A DNA stretch of 64,000 nucleotides from Oscarella lobularis (taxonomy: Eukaryota > Porifera > Homoscleromorpha > Homosclerophorida > Oscarellidae), in the NCBI RefSeq assembly GCF_947507565.1, contig NC_089185.1, positions 1,798,001-1,862,000 on the forward strand, read 5' to 3'. This document shows positions 23,050 through 34,951 of the stretch, one piece after another (positions within the stretch are counted from its first letter, which is position 1; each line of letters starts with the position of its first letter). The notes beneath the pieces are model-generated. The model saw only the letters and a list, made by a program, of their open reading frames with translations. It had not been told where the DNA came from and made no database searches. The position numbers and the translations under genes were made by a program.

Positions 23050-23940
23050 CGAAAGAGAAATATAAAATTATAAATATCACAAACATCCACTGGGTTGCAA
23101 CTACTTCCAATGCCAACGGAAAAGTCTTTCTATAAGATAGCTTCTTTTCCGGAAGCCTGCCAAATTCGCTGCTGACACAACTTGCAGTAATATAAAGAAC
23201 GAGTGACGACTATTGGGACGTAACTATTGTACCAGTACAGATTGCGGCTCATTCTCCGTTGCTTTCTGCGTCGAAGTTGCCCTCGGAAACAATCCGGTGC
23301 TGTTGACCTTTCAGCAGGCGGCACTTCACCATCACCTTGCCCAATGTCTGTAAAAAATATTTCACGCCATTTCATAGAAAAGTGCAGCCGACCAGACATT
23401 GAGCAGAGGTTAATAACGGTCGATCACGATAATCATAAAGAAAGCAGACAACTAAGAAAATTTAGACCAGACTTTTTTCCCAGAGACAGACACTTTTCTC
23501 TGTAAAGAAGTGTCTGACCAGATTCTTTTCACTGGACAAAAATGACCGGCTGGACACCTTTTTGCTCCGACACTTTTTTTCGTGACAGCGCTTCAGTTTC
23601 GGAGGCGCTGCGTCGAAAACTTTTCAGAGAATTGCCGACATCCACAACTAGCCTACGGGTAAGTTTCCATCGCTTTGATAGTAAATGTGTCCTATTGTCA
23701 TTCTGCAGAATTCAGGCAAAACTTCACGCGAGTCGGAGTTAAAAGCAAAGCTTTCGGCTTTTTGGCTGACAAAACGGGACGAATCCGTTTAGTATTGTTC
23801 TATTCGGGGAAACGCGAGAAGTTTGTCGAACACCCGCGTTCGATACGTTATTAAACGAAACAAATTTGGAAACAAAATGGTGCCCGAGGAGAGTTCGGGA
23901 CTTGCCAAGCTGCTGCAAAAATTCTGTTTTCACGCATTCA
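23050..23940. other. interval with weak minus-strand Cys-rich exon candidate
   Basis: A minus frame at 23399-23130 ends YYCKLCQQR and could be a decayed piggyBac-like C-terminal zinc module, but the rest does not fit well. A short inverted repeat (CAGACACTT...AAGTGTCTG) lies at 23484-23518. Nothing else supported. Confidence 0.25.
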
Positions 23941-23944
23941 CGAC

Positions 23945-24690
23945 ATGATCCTAAACAAAAAATATTGCGCAAGCACTGTCGTTGACACCACGGACAGTTC
24001 CTCGAAGACCCCGAAACGTCGCCTTTCCGGCGCATGCAATACGATTCTCTCTGCGACGACGATTCTCTCGAAAATTCCGCTTACGCAATTGGGGCCGACG
24101 CCGGTGTCCTCCAATGCCAACTCGTTGGTTCGCCAACTCGTTGGTTTGTCACAGCATTGACAAAATTTTTGACGACTTTCTGTTGGAATTTCTCGACATC
24201 GAACCCGAACAATATTCTGATAGTCAATTCGACATTGCAAACACACTGATTTCGAACGCCGAAATGAAAGCGGATAAAGACGTTCTTTCTATGCCCGCAC
24301 CGACTTCGAAGCCACCGGCGTTCAAGACTAATCGCCGGATCAAGGTGAGTCGCCCCCTAAGGCGAACTGCGTTCGTAAGAACGTTAAACGCATCGGTAGA
24401 AAATCTTCCTTTCCTGTAAGGTAATCCACCAGTTGGTCAAAGATTTTTTTGAGTAGACACGTTGGCAATCTTCCTTTTTCAGCGTTCGACCCGATGGTGA
24501 GGGAATCACTGATGACAGCGACTCGTCTGGCGCACTTGTTCCAAGTGAGCCCCCTCTCAAGTCTTGCAGACAGCAGTTTCGCTCACTATGGACCAGTAGT
24601 GCTACAGAAGCCTACTTGACGGTGTCGGCTCACTACATTTCCGGTCAATGGACGCTTTCTTCAGCTACTGCTATTGCGAGCCATTGACTG
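23945..24690 (+). pseudogene. hAT/ZBED-like transposase fragment
   Basis: After a probable acceptor near 24481 a plus frame runs to a stop at about 24688 with SLWTSSATEAYLTVSAHYI followed by a Trp. This matches the conserved LT.D.WTS...YL.VTAHYI...W segment of hAT transposases near their first catalytic Asp, which is not preserved here. The exon upstream (about 24165-24343, IDKIFDDFLLEFLDIE) ends at a good GTGAGT donor and may belong to the same gene. No hAT terminal repeats or dimerisation domain were found nearby. Confidence 0.55.
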
Positions 24691-26000
24691 TCCATAGAAA
24701 CGTCTGGCGTAGATAAAAGTCTAGCAAATATACTTGCGGGAACATCGAAAGAACGAGCTTCTCATGCTTATGGCTAAGACGAATTTTGCGAGATTTAAAA
24801 CTGGCTGATCAATTAAATTCCATGTAACGTCTTCAAGAGACGATTGGGATGTTTTCGCTAAATATCGTTGCACCTTCAATAACAGTTGTAATCGGCCGCC
24901 AGTCACTTGAAAATACAACTTCGTTGTGTTAATATTGTAACTCGCATTTACGGATAGAATCTTCAAAAAGCCGTAACCTTAAGCTAAGTGCCTTCAAAAG
25001 TTTATCAGGAATGTCATTTTGGAAGAGAGCACATGCTTTATCTGGGCCGCAAGATCGACTCTTCTTGAAAAGCCATCAAGATATATAAGCTCCCTCGTCA
25101 GTTTCTTGCAGAGAAAAAACCGGTCTGGCTTCTCACTTTCAGATGCTCATTGTATACGTCAATGAAGTGCTGCCAAGTAATGAACTCATCTTTCATCTAA
25201 ACGCAGTGAATTTGTTGAAAGGTTAGTTGCATACCATGCAGTCATGGCTCATAGCCTAGTAATATATCGAAAGGACCCGTCGCTGGACGAATGTACATGC
25301 ATCCTCCGAAAAACCTCTCTTATTCGTAACACCCAGACTCGGGTAAGTCTGTAAGAATGCAGCGAAACTTGTCAGGAGTATCGTCGAACGCTGGTTTTGA
25401 GGCATGTTTCAAATAAATTATTGGTCATCTTCTGCCAGAGCGTCTAGCAAAAAAGTCCAGGGGCGACGTCGTCACGACAGCTCTTAGCAGTAGTCGTTTA
25501 AGGTGGCAACGAGGAATTGTCAAATGCGCATGCTCGTGTAGGTCGATGTTCGAATTTCCCGCAGTAAATCTTCTTGTTACGAGCAGGACCCAAAAACAAT
25601 AGGGCATGCGCGACCCAAAATGACGTCACAAAAGACGCTGGCCAACCAATAAACCGAAAAGCATTCTGTGAAATGTTTAGGTCTGGGGTAAGGCGTACAG
25701 GCTTCGGGTAAGCTTTGCTCGAAGCCTAACACACGCGCAAACGTATAAACTTGGTCTGCGCAACTTGCCAGGAAAAACGAAGAGGGGGCCATTTGAGATA
25801 ATGGGCAGAGAAGCCGCAGATCCGACGTTCGCTAATTAGTTACGGTCTTCCGCGTCGATGCGAAAGGCGTGAACACATTTTCGTATGTAGCACAAAGCTT
25901 AACTTTTTGTAAACATTCGGTTTCGCGCTTCAGCTGAGGAATTTGGCGCGTAGGAAGCGTTTTCGCGCATTTTTTCCGTGTCTCCGATCTCTTCGCATCA
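24691..26000. other. interval without a recognisable gene
   Basis: Short open stretches only (24966-24721 minus, 25607-25425 minus, 25792-25577 minus, 26026-25832 minus) with no motifs. They may be degraded exons. Confidence 0.35.
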
Positions 26001-26019
26001 TCTATGGACAGCTCAAACG

Positions 26020-27522
26020 AGTGCATTTTCGCGTTGAAGGAAGGTTACACTACCCGATATAAGACATCCTGAGGATTGGCCAGCCACGGAAGAGTCCGTT
26101 TGTACACCGGAAAGGATGCGCGTCATAGAGGCTTCGCCCACGATGGTTCGCTTTGCTATCGCCACAGCAGCAGGCAGTCCGACGAATCGCTTCGCTGCGC
26201 GGCCGTTTTTAGTAATAGCGAGTGTGCTGGTCGTCTTCGCCCTTGTCCACAACGCTTGAACGAAGTCTTGGACGATCTCAGCGATGCCGTATCGGCCTAT
26301 TATGTGCAAAAAGCACAGCGAGGACATCGAATCTATGCCCGACGTTCTGAATCACCCGCGTTACACCCCCCGCCAAAACGTGCTGTACAGGTAGGCGTCG
26401 TAGCACCGGCGAGGAACCGAGCTCAGGTGAGCCGAAAGCGACATCCTATAATCGTTTCAGCAATTCAAAAGAGATGAGCCTAGCCTGAGGAACGCGTCCA
26501 TCCCTTACCCAATTTGCTTGAAGCGGAACTCCTGCGGGCAAAAGAAGAGCTGACCGTCGCGCGTGGCAGGATACAGGAATTGGAAGTAGAAAATCAGCAA
26601 CTCCGTGATGAATTGGCCAGAATGAAGTCTCAAAGTAAGGAGGAGTACAATAATATATAATTTTATCATATAAATAACGTGCCTTACAGAGTCGTTCCCG
26701 GAGCTATTCAGTGACTTTCAGACTGCACTCTATAGGCATCTTAGCGCCCATAAAAACAGGCTTTATAATCCCACCGCAATGAGGAACGTTTGCGAGGAGA
26801 TTGCTTCAGGATTGTTCGATCAGCTAAAAAAGCCATTACCAGCAATTACCCTGAAAGTGACAAAAGAGCAAACCTTCGTCAAATACGCGTCGTCAGTGAA
26901 CTTCATAGACTGGCCTACTTCAGTAACCAGGTAAATATAATTCTTTAAACAAAAGTAAATTATTGTACATATATGTACTTTAGAAAAATACCTCTTTGTG
27001 AACGAAGTCGGTCTGCACCTTTCAATGTCAGGGTGCTCTGAAGCAGCCCTAGAATGCGGTTGCGTCCTCGGATTCAGCGGACACCCAGAGACCATTCGAC
27101 ACTTCAGAATAACCTAGGAAAAGACAATATTTAATTTGTCAATTTGACGAGGCAGTGAAAAAGAAAAGGCCAGCTTAATTATTTATTTATCTAAAAAATT
27201 ACAAAAATATTGTATTTTCTTTAGATTGGGAATACTAATAATCGATGATTTTCATTCCATTCACAGAATTCAGAGACCAACTTCATCAGAAACGTCAACT
27301 GCCATTCACATGGCAACAGTCCTCATCGACGTTCACGACACGATTCCTTTGAAAATATCAACGTTTTCTGAAGCATTGACGCAATTGGAAGACGTGAAAC
27401 TGTTTCTGGAAAGCAAGAACTGCGCAGAAAAAGCAAAAAAGATTGGGCAAAATATTGACCGTGTTGCTGCCTGCAGCAGGCGTTGTACAAAGCAGGCAAC
27501 CTTGGACGCGTTTATCTTATAA
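26020..27522 (+). pseudogene. multi-exon repeat-family protein with coiled coil (unnamed invertebrate family)
   Basis: Plus-strand exons can be traced through short introns. About 26060-26250 reads LPDIRHPEDWPATEES. About 26515-26633 is a coiled coil (ELLRAKEEL...IQELEVENQQLRDEL). 26691-26930 begins SFPELFSDFQ and ends Val-Thr at a GTAAAT donor. 27226-27522 carries LIIDDFHSIHR and then STAIHMATVL, ending in a stop. DD(Y/F)H.IH...HMAT is a signature I associate with a multicopy invertebrate protein family that looks mobile; I cannot name its enzyme activity. Frame breaks between 26250 and 26515 suggest decay. Confidence 0.5.
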
Positions 27523-27639
27523 TTCTGTTAGCGAAAAGCCGTTTCGAATTGACGTAAAAAGTAGATGGTTTTCTTTGAGTGGACAGCTTCTCTAGAGTGG
27601 ACAACTTTATCTTCCCCAAAGTGTCCACTATTCGGAGAG

Positions 27640-27660
27640 TCGACTGTATCTGTCTTCTTT
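27640..27660 (-). mobile_element. pogo/Tc1-like terminal repeat end
   Basis: The complement of this point reads ACAGTCGACTCTCCGAATAG and continues into GTGGACACTTTGG, a CAGT...CTCT...GGACAC pattern typical of pogo-like terminal repeats. It follows the coiled-coil gene closely. The matching partner end was not found. Confidence 0.4.
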
Positions 27661-30600
27661 GATGGTATTCGTCATGTTTTTCTCTATCTTTGAATGGTGT
27701 TCAATGAGGCTTTGCATTGTTTTAGATTCAAACTCTCTTTTCTCGGCGGCGAATTAGTCTAAGATATCAGAGTCTTTAGCAAGCATCGGCGTTATGTTCA
27801 CCGTAATTTGTAGTCCTTTTGGGTGTAATTGTCTTTCGACAAAGTCACTGAATTCGGCTCGGCGGGCTATTGCTTGTTGCTTTCGTTGTCGTTGATCTTT
27901 TGATGAGATCTTGTGCTTCTTTCTTTTGTTCGGTGATGATTTCAGGCGTTAGCTTCCTTATAGGCATTGTAAATTTCTCGTTGGTTTCTTTCGTCGCCTC
28001 TTTCTCTTCATTCCTTTTTTCTTTCTTCTCCCTGGCTGATTGCTCCTTTAATTGCGCTCCCAGTTCCTCCATTCTTCTTGTTTTTTTTGATTAGCATTGG
28101 CGATGTTGCTTTGTAGGCGTGGCTTGGACCTCGTGGCGGGTCCCCCTTTGGGGATCTTTTTTCGCCTCGTTATCTTCTTTTTCTCGGCTTCATTGGCCCT
28201 TTCTTCTTCTTTGTCGACGTTGTCCGACTCCATTGATACTTCTGGGTCCTCGAATTGCTCGAGCTCGTTCGGCCAGCACGTGTTACTTCACTCCAACGTG
28301 CGGAAACCACGTCTCTGGTCAAAATTACGTCAACACTTTAACGGCCCGTACCAGGGGCAGAATTGTCTCAACGACAGCACGTACGCGCTCGCTCAGGTTC
28401 AATCCGGCTCAACGACCCTGGCAAACGTTCAGCGAATTATCCGTTACTATTCGACTTCAACTCAACTTCCGCCGAGCACTGCAATAGAAGTTCTTCCTTC
28501 CGGCTCCACACCTTCGACCTTTGTTCATCCTTCAACGGAGGCCAGTCTGCAGCTGTTACCCTCCGTAATGACCTCGTTGAGCCTCATACCCATTCTCCTA
28601 CTCCTGGGATCGAGGATCAATGTGGAAACAAGGCATCGGACGTCGCTCCCGGAATTCTTCGCCGCGTGACGACGTGCGCGCCGGTGGCCAATCGGATCAT
28701 TTGCCTGGTACAGGAAGCGCCGCTCTTACCGCAGATGCTACATCGGATCGACCCCGTCCGGTTAGAATTCGCTCTCGCTCTTCATTTATACCTCGTCGTT
28801 CAAAGAGAACAAACGCCGGTCGGCGTCCCCGTCGTTTTGACAACTCCTAAACTCTCATTCTTCCTTTATCTCTCTTGGTAACTCCTGAGTTCTTTGATGT
28901 CTCTGTTCTCTGTTTTCCCTGCATGCGCGCCCATCAGTCTTTTCTTTTGTGTTTTTGGTCTGACCATGGATGAGGACATCCACTCCTGTTGTTCGGGAGT
29001 ATTGTTGGGGTTTGGGACCAAGGTTATGTTGATTGGATGCTGAGTGGTGCATGCGTAAAGAGCCGGATTTAAGATTTAAAAAAGTGCAAGCAATGTCACC
29101 TCGTACGGCTTCTCGCGTTGTCAACATCCAATCTCGTCGGCGTCCAGGCGGACTTTGGGCCTCAACACCACTAAGGAAAATTTATCTTCTACTTTAAGTA
29201 TGTTGTTGGCCTCGAATCACGTGCTCAGTTAAATTTTTGAAAGTTTATTGAGGAGAGCGCAAATCGCAATTTCAAAGACTATCGGCAGAAGATTTTCAAA
29301 GCTAAAACTCGCAGCTCAAACTCACATTGGCGTAACGAAGTCTAAGGTGCATGCACGCGCGCACCCATATGTGAAATGAACTACAAGCTAAATGAAAAAA
29401 TTCAAGGTTGTAAGACGTGCGCGCAATTTCAGAATCAGCAGCGGCACAAACATTTTATGCAAACGCAGCTGCCAAGTCTGCCGCGCATTAAGGTGGCTGC
29501 AGTTTTGTTCGAGCTCAACGACAGACATTCCTTCAAAGTGGTGAACTATTAAGAATTCTCGGCATTCGGAGGTGGTAGAGCTGCAAAGGCTGAGGGAGCG
29601 TGCTCTATATCGGAGTTAAAGCAATTTGGGTGAAAGGGAATTCTAAAAAACGGCTGCACTGCTACAACAATAGTTTGAATGCCTTTCGGACAACTTGGAA
29701 ACACCTCTTTATTAGACGCCGTACTCTCGTTGTCACTTCCGTTGTCACTGCTTTCGCTCGTAATGTACTGAAGACTCTGAAATTGATATCTCCACATGAG
29801 AACTTTCGGATTTCAGAGGTCTTGGGCTCTGATGCGGTTTCAGTTAGCCAGAAAAAGCGCTTGTGTTCTTCTTTCTATCTAGGAAAAGAGAGTTGCTAGT
29901 ATTTTGTTTGTTATATTATTGTGAAAAAGGCTTAGTGGTTTACTCATTGGTTGTAAGTACCGTCGATGTCTGCTCACAGCTATATGGTTTTCTATTACCT
30001 ATTTTGACACTATTGTCTTTTTCGCTGGAGCTACTAGACGATGAATACAATAATGACGCTGATGAAAGAAAGAAAAAAGAGGGGCACTCCGCGACGTCGT
30101 TCTCTAGAAATAATCTTTGTTTTCTTCTACGCTATCATCTGTGACACGAATTTTCGTACGTGTTGTAGGCGTACGGGAGTTGTTGCTTACGTCACAACGC
30201 TGCTTATTTCTCTCAGAAGAGATGTCAAAATTATCCAAGTCAGAGCGCAATTGAAAGAAGACCGCTTGCTTTGCCAATGAATACGATAAACTCCAGGTAT
30301 CAGGTGTGAGTAAGCGGCGTTCAGTAAGCACGGTTTTCTGGTAAACGTCGAGTTCCTTTGATGATAAGTACAGAAAGGCCGCTCCTCCACAAAAGCACTG
30401 GCAACGGCAGTCATTGCACGGCCAAGCAGTGGCCGTGAAAGGGCTCACTGTGAGACAATAACTGTTTTGCCTTTTGCCACCAAACAAGCACTTCCATTAA
30501 TTAATGAGTAACCACTATATTGGCTAAAGGAGGTAGCTGACGGAGAGTTAAACAGTTTACGCAGTCGAGGTAGGTCAAGGCCAGTGAATATTCTCCAAAT

Positions 30601-30960
30601 ACAAGCAAACGTGCGTGGAAAAGTCTCGAAATGGGGAGTTGAGAGGATGCGCAACATGTTCACCCCGAAAAGTAGGTTTCATTATCTCTCTATCTGAGTC
30701 AAACGTAAATACTGACCTGTCGATTGACAGGAAATGTTAGCTCTCCACAGGCAGTCGTGTACAATAGAGCTGTACCCCCTCTATGCTCCTGTTCATACGC
30801 CAGCAATTGGATAAAGGTGCCCTCTGGATTGCCGCCGTAAGAGCGCTTCGGGAGAACACACTACCTGCGGGTCACACGAGACATACCTGGTCGGGAGGTA
30901 CACCATTTTCATGAATATTACCAGTAAGACATTATCAACCATTCAATAATTTTACAGAGG
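27661..30960. other. interval with charged, unassigned open stretches
   Basis: Minus frames at 28233-28048 and 28072-27845 encode a highly charged Lys/Glu coiled-coil protein (KEEERANEAEKKK) and might be one gene joined by a short intron. A plus frame at 28620-28850 is Arg/Ser-rich. Minus frames at 29127-28855, 30487-30104 and 30663-30445 are open but match nothing I know. No terminal repeats seen. Confidence 0.3.
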
Positions 30961-32085
30961 TTATGCTGTCACTGAACGACGAGACAGAAATTGACTGTCC
31001 GCGATCGCTACCAGCACAATTGGAATTCCAGCACATTGTAAGAGAATACGACGAGAACGGCATTCCATTCCGAACCCACATGTACGTTCCGGAAATTGAC
31101 GAGGACACCGTCAGACATTTTCATGACAGGGAGGATCATAATCAGTAATCACGTTCTCAAGGTCAATATTGAAATTAGCTTCTAATAAAACGGTGGCAAA
31201 AATTTAATTTATAGAGAATCGCGTCTCATACTCGCTCGGGTGGACCAGACGGCCTAAAAATGGAGAGTCTCAAAGATGCGATTCAGTCATCCGAGACAAC
31301 CCTCACGTACACGGCACTAGCTGGGTTGAGGAAGCAAGACGTCGAGGATGCGGAGAGACTTTTATCACTCTCAGTTGCTTATCATCTCGAGAAATTGGGC
31401 CGGAAGGCAGCGATTACATCCGCTTCATCAGCAACTGGCATAGCTTGGCCGACCGCAGGGGCCTAACGCAGCTGGAGCGCTGCAGGCACAATTTCCAATT
31501 TTAAAATTACATTTTGGATGAGCTTATGGTACGTGGAAGTTTGCGACTTTTCCTTAGTGAAAGTAAATCGGTACATCTCTAAATATAATGCTGTTTTGAG
31601 AGCAGATCTAGTCAATATTGCCATTTTAGGACAGTCAGACATGTCGGATTTAGCAGGGAGACTCTTATTGCAGCTACAACTAACATCGAGAGTGCGGAAT
31701 TTCGTCGACGACAGTCTTTAACGGAGGGCGTAGAAAATCCTCGTGCCTCTACCTCAGATGACGTGGAGTGCTTTTTCAGCATTATGCACGGAAAATTAGG
31801 CAATGACTGCGCAATGAAAAAAACAAAGGATGAATGGCGGATGATATGTCACGAATTTGAAAAGCGACTGGATGTCGACCTACCATTCCATTAGTTCACG
31901 AGCACCAAAAGTCGTTTCAACACCGATTTCGGTACGAAGCTGCCGGTGCCTCACAAGGCTCGACAGACTGAAAACGACAAGGAGGGAACACATCGGACGC
32001 CAGATAATTGGAAGAGCATCAATGATCGTCAGAGGTGCATCGTCTATTAGACAACAGTGCGTCAAAAGTAAAATATGTACGTAAA
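30961..32085 (+). pseudogene. degenerate multi-exon protein of an unnamed invertebrate multicopy family
   Basis: Plus-strand segments in changing frames: 30963-31145 (TEIDCPRSLPAQLEF...REYDENG), 31220-31465 (SGGPDGLKMESLKDAI, then ALAGLRKQDVEDAERLLS), 31410-31480 in another frame (DYIRFISNWHSLAD), and 31640-31890 (NPRASTSDDVECFFSIMHG, then WRMICHEFEKRLDVDLPF). The order and motifs fit a family that is abundant in cnidarian and sponge genomes and behaves like a transposon; the name and reaction are unknown to me. Frame changes that are not at splice sites show it is dead. Confidence 0.5.
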
Positions 32086-32089
32086 AGTC

Positions 32090-32995
32090 TGCCTGAAAAG
32101 TACCCCCGTAAGTAACACCCCTTCCTAATAACTTCGGAATTCCATGCCCCTCGCTTAGTGACACTCATTGCCGCGTAGAAACCGAATCCTGAGCGTGGCC
32201 AAAACCTGTACCGTATCCATCTGACAAATACGCGGAGGATCACATCATGGTCGATAGCTTCCTGTACGTAGGACGTAAGTTCACTGGCTACATAGCCGAT
32301 TCTCCTCCATTCCCCATCTAGGTTGACTTCAAAGCAGATCGCGTTGGGGTCGAAGCCTCACAGGTAAGACATTGTGACTAACCATTACATCTCTCGCCCT
32401 TTCCAGGGCATCATGGTGAATTTTCTGTTTGGTTGCTCCCAAACACTTGAAATGAACGGTTGAGATTGAATCGTCGTCAGCGTCATCGGCAACTTCATTC
32501 TCCCGATTGCCAGACGCTCGGTAAGATTCGTGGGAAGCCGGTCGTCCGGGTTGTCGTTGTCGTTGTTGTCGTCATCGCCGTCTTCAACTTCATCACCGTT
32601 TCCTACCAAATCAGCTAACGCCCATTTCCAAATAACAGGAACGTAGTCGTGAAAAATTGGCAACGGACGATCGAAATTGTACATGTCAAGTGACGATTTC
32701 TATGGCAGATAACACTCACGTCACTAACATTTTTCAATGCTAGGCGTACCTGAATTTCACAGGATTCATATGAAATTATCCGGAATGGACATCCATATCG
32801 ATTAATAGGGGTGGCCGAGTTAATCATTGCATCTATTCCCTCTCCTTCTTCTCCGTCGTCTCTTACTATCTTAATACGACATCTGTGAAGACGAACGTGT
32901 AATACGTCGAAGCACGGTATCGTGTAGTCTATTTCCTTGAAAAACCACAAGATCACAGCCGTTCTTGCATGGTCGCAGCTGCCGACTTCCGCCAT
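32090..32995 (-). pseudogene. HIRAN-like domain gene
   Basis: Exon 1 (32995 to about 32751, MAEVGSCDHARTAVILWFF) joins through a 50-bp intron (CAG donor GTACGC, acceptor CCATAG) in frame to KSSLDMYNFDRP and an Asp/Asn-rich acidic run. In the next frame follow HFKCLGATKQ, LPVRLRP, and after another shift GFDPNAICFEVNLDGEW and IGYVASEL. That last block has the pattern of HIRAN domains (P..L.PE..NP.D..AI.F...G..IGYV), which bind DNA ends or modified DNA. It closes with SGFGFYAAMSVTKRGAW. Two frame changes suggest decay or missed introns. Confidence 0.55.
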
Positions 32996-32999
32996 TACC

Positions 33000-33552
33000 T
33001 AACTTTGTGCGTTTAGGCAAGAAACAGGTAGCACATCAGACGAAACGAGTCGTTTCAGACATGCAGAGATTACAGGCTAACGGTTACAACTGTTAGCATT
33101 GGGTTTAGACGAACCGTTAATGGTTACGACTGATATCTACTGTCCGTCCGCGTTCAGTTGGCTTCTAGAAAAACGGCTGTAGATGAGGTTCTGTATGGCG
33201 TAGAAAGGCGATGTTCAGTTCTTTCGAAACCGCTGAGCGCTATACACTGGTTTGCGTCTCGTAACGGTTACGGCAATTGCAAAAGTTACAGCAGCGTGAC
33301 GTATATCAAAGACTCTAATTGGCCACTAATTAACTTACGTCTTACGTCATGCAACACTACTCCGTCACGCGATCAGTCGAAAGTAAACATCGGTTGTTCT
33401 CGTCGTATTCGTCGTCTTTCATCGCTTGATTCGCCTTCTGATTGGTCATCACATAGCTTACTAGTAGCAGAAGCGTCGTCACTGTTGTCCTCGTCGCTGC
33501 TGACATCGAACTTTATTACAAAATCGTCGACTGCTTCCTCTTGAAGCCCATC
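33000..33552. other. left flank of the gypsy element
   Basis: Unique sequence. A minus frame at 33552-33390 encodes a very acidic stretch (VSSDEDSDDASATS), possibly an exon cut by the insertion. The plus open stretch at 33158-33544 is probably its shadow. Confidence 0.3.
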
Positions 33553-33631
33553 TGTAGTGTACGTATATAGATACGGGACCGTTGGTAGAGGTTACATCAG
33601 AATAAAGACATCGTGCTCAGCAGATCCTACG
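33553..33631 (+). repeat. 5' LTR (about 79 bp)
   Basis: TGTAGTGTACGTATATAGAT at the start; ends ...CTACG, imperfectly complementary to the TGTAG start. It holds a TATATA-like box and AATAAAG before the end, so both promoter and poly(A) signals fit in under 80 bp. It matches 46071-46151 with about nine differences or gaps. Confidence 0.85.
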
Positions 33632-33646
33632 TGGTGTCAGGAGTGG
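33632..33646 (+). promoter_or_regulatory. tRNA primer-binding site (tRNA-Leu type)
   Basis: TGGTGTCAGGAGTGG immediately follows the LTR and is complementary to the 3' end of animal tRNA-Leu (CAG/CAA type, ...CCACTCCTGACA plus CCA), where minus-strand DNA synthesis would start. Confidence 0.75.
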
Positions 33647-34951
33647 ATGGCTACAGCGCTGAATTTGCAAGGTTTACCTCCGCCGATGCCTGCGGACGGT
33701 GATTTAGCGAGTGCTTGGCGGAAATGGAAGAAATGATTCATGATTTACCTCAAGGCAACCCGACAAGCGGAAGACGATACGCCGGACGATATCAAAACGT
33801 CTGTGCTCCTGCATGCTATTGGTGACGACGGGCAAGAGGCCTTCGAGACGTTCAACTTCGCAGATGAAGAGGAAAAGGAGAAATTCGCACCCGTCCTCTA
33901 GAAATTTGAGAAATATTATATCCCAAAGACGAATCTGACATGCGAAAGATATCGATTGTTCACGCGAAATCAGGAAATCGGCGAAACGGTCGACAAATAC
34001 GTGACGGACTTGCGTAAGCTCGCACAAACGTGCGAGTTTGGAACGATACGGGACTCGTTGAACCGTGACAGATTGGTTTTGGGGCTTCGGGACCACAGGG
34101 TGACAAAAAGATTCCTCTCGGCAGGTGATCCCAACCTTGACAAGGCTTTGGAAATATGTCGCTCAGAAGAGATGGCGGTGGCACAAACGAAGAGAATAGA
34201 CGACGTCGAAAGGAAAGCGAACGTGGACGAAGTGGTCACAGCGCGAGATGAAGATGACCTCGAAACGATATCTGCGGTACAGAGGCAACAGGACAGTAGA
34301 CAAAGTGGGAAGAAGGAATGTACACGATGTGGGAGAAAGCATGCTTTCCGGAAGTGTCCTGCTTGGGGGAAAACGTGTTTGAAATGTCAAGGGACGAATC
34401 ATTTTGCACACATGTGTCGCACAAAAACGGTGAACTCAGTCGTGCAGGAAAAAGGATGCGAACAAAAGGGAAATCTGAAGGATGCGATCCAGCCCCAGAA
34501 GGAGACCAGAGAGAGAGCTCAAGTAACAACCGCGGAAAAGCAGCAGTCCGACGACACGGCAACGACGAGAAAACAAGGGACAAAATTAGAGACGACACAA
34601 GAGGGGCCAATATATCAGCTGGGTACAATAAAAGATGCAGAGAGCAATGAAGATGACTGGCGGGTTATGGCCCAAACGAATGGGACGGAGGTTATGTTTA
34701 AAGTTGACACGGGAGCGGAGGCCAGTATATTGCCGAAAACCGTGTACAACAGATTACGGCATAAACCTAAATTGTTGGCGTCAAACGCAAGGATTATAAC
34801 GTACGGTGCCAAGGAATCCATACCGGTGGACGGACAATGCATTTGCCAGGTTACGCTGGAGAACGGCACAACTCGGCACCTTCGATTCCTAGTGGTGCCA
34901 TTTGACGAAGAACCTTTACTAGGATTGCGGGCAACTCGACACATGGACTAA
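33647..34951 (+). pseudogene. gypsy Gag-protease region
   Basis: ATG at 33647 overlaps the end of the primer site. Two in-frame stops (near 33734 and 33899) break the capsid part; from 33956 the frame is open to 34951. Two zinc knuckles lie at about 34320-34420: CTRCGRKHAFRKC and CLKCQGTNHFAHMC, the nucleocapsid RNA-binding module. The aspartic protease active site, VDTGAEASIL, lies at about 34702-34732, followed by the flap and a GLRA motif. Gag and protease share one frame. The gene ends at the protease and the RT begins in another frame. Confidence 0.85.

Noticed and set aside
22666-23073. 135-codon plus-strand open frame
   Set aside because: It is antisense to LINE copy 1, which has clear RT motifs on the minus strand.
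28097-28881. Long plus-strand frames (190 and 172 codons)
   Set aside because: Three overlapping frames are open, none has a domain, and composition is low-complexity Ser/Leu.
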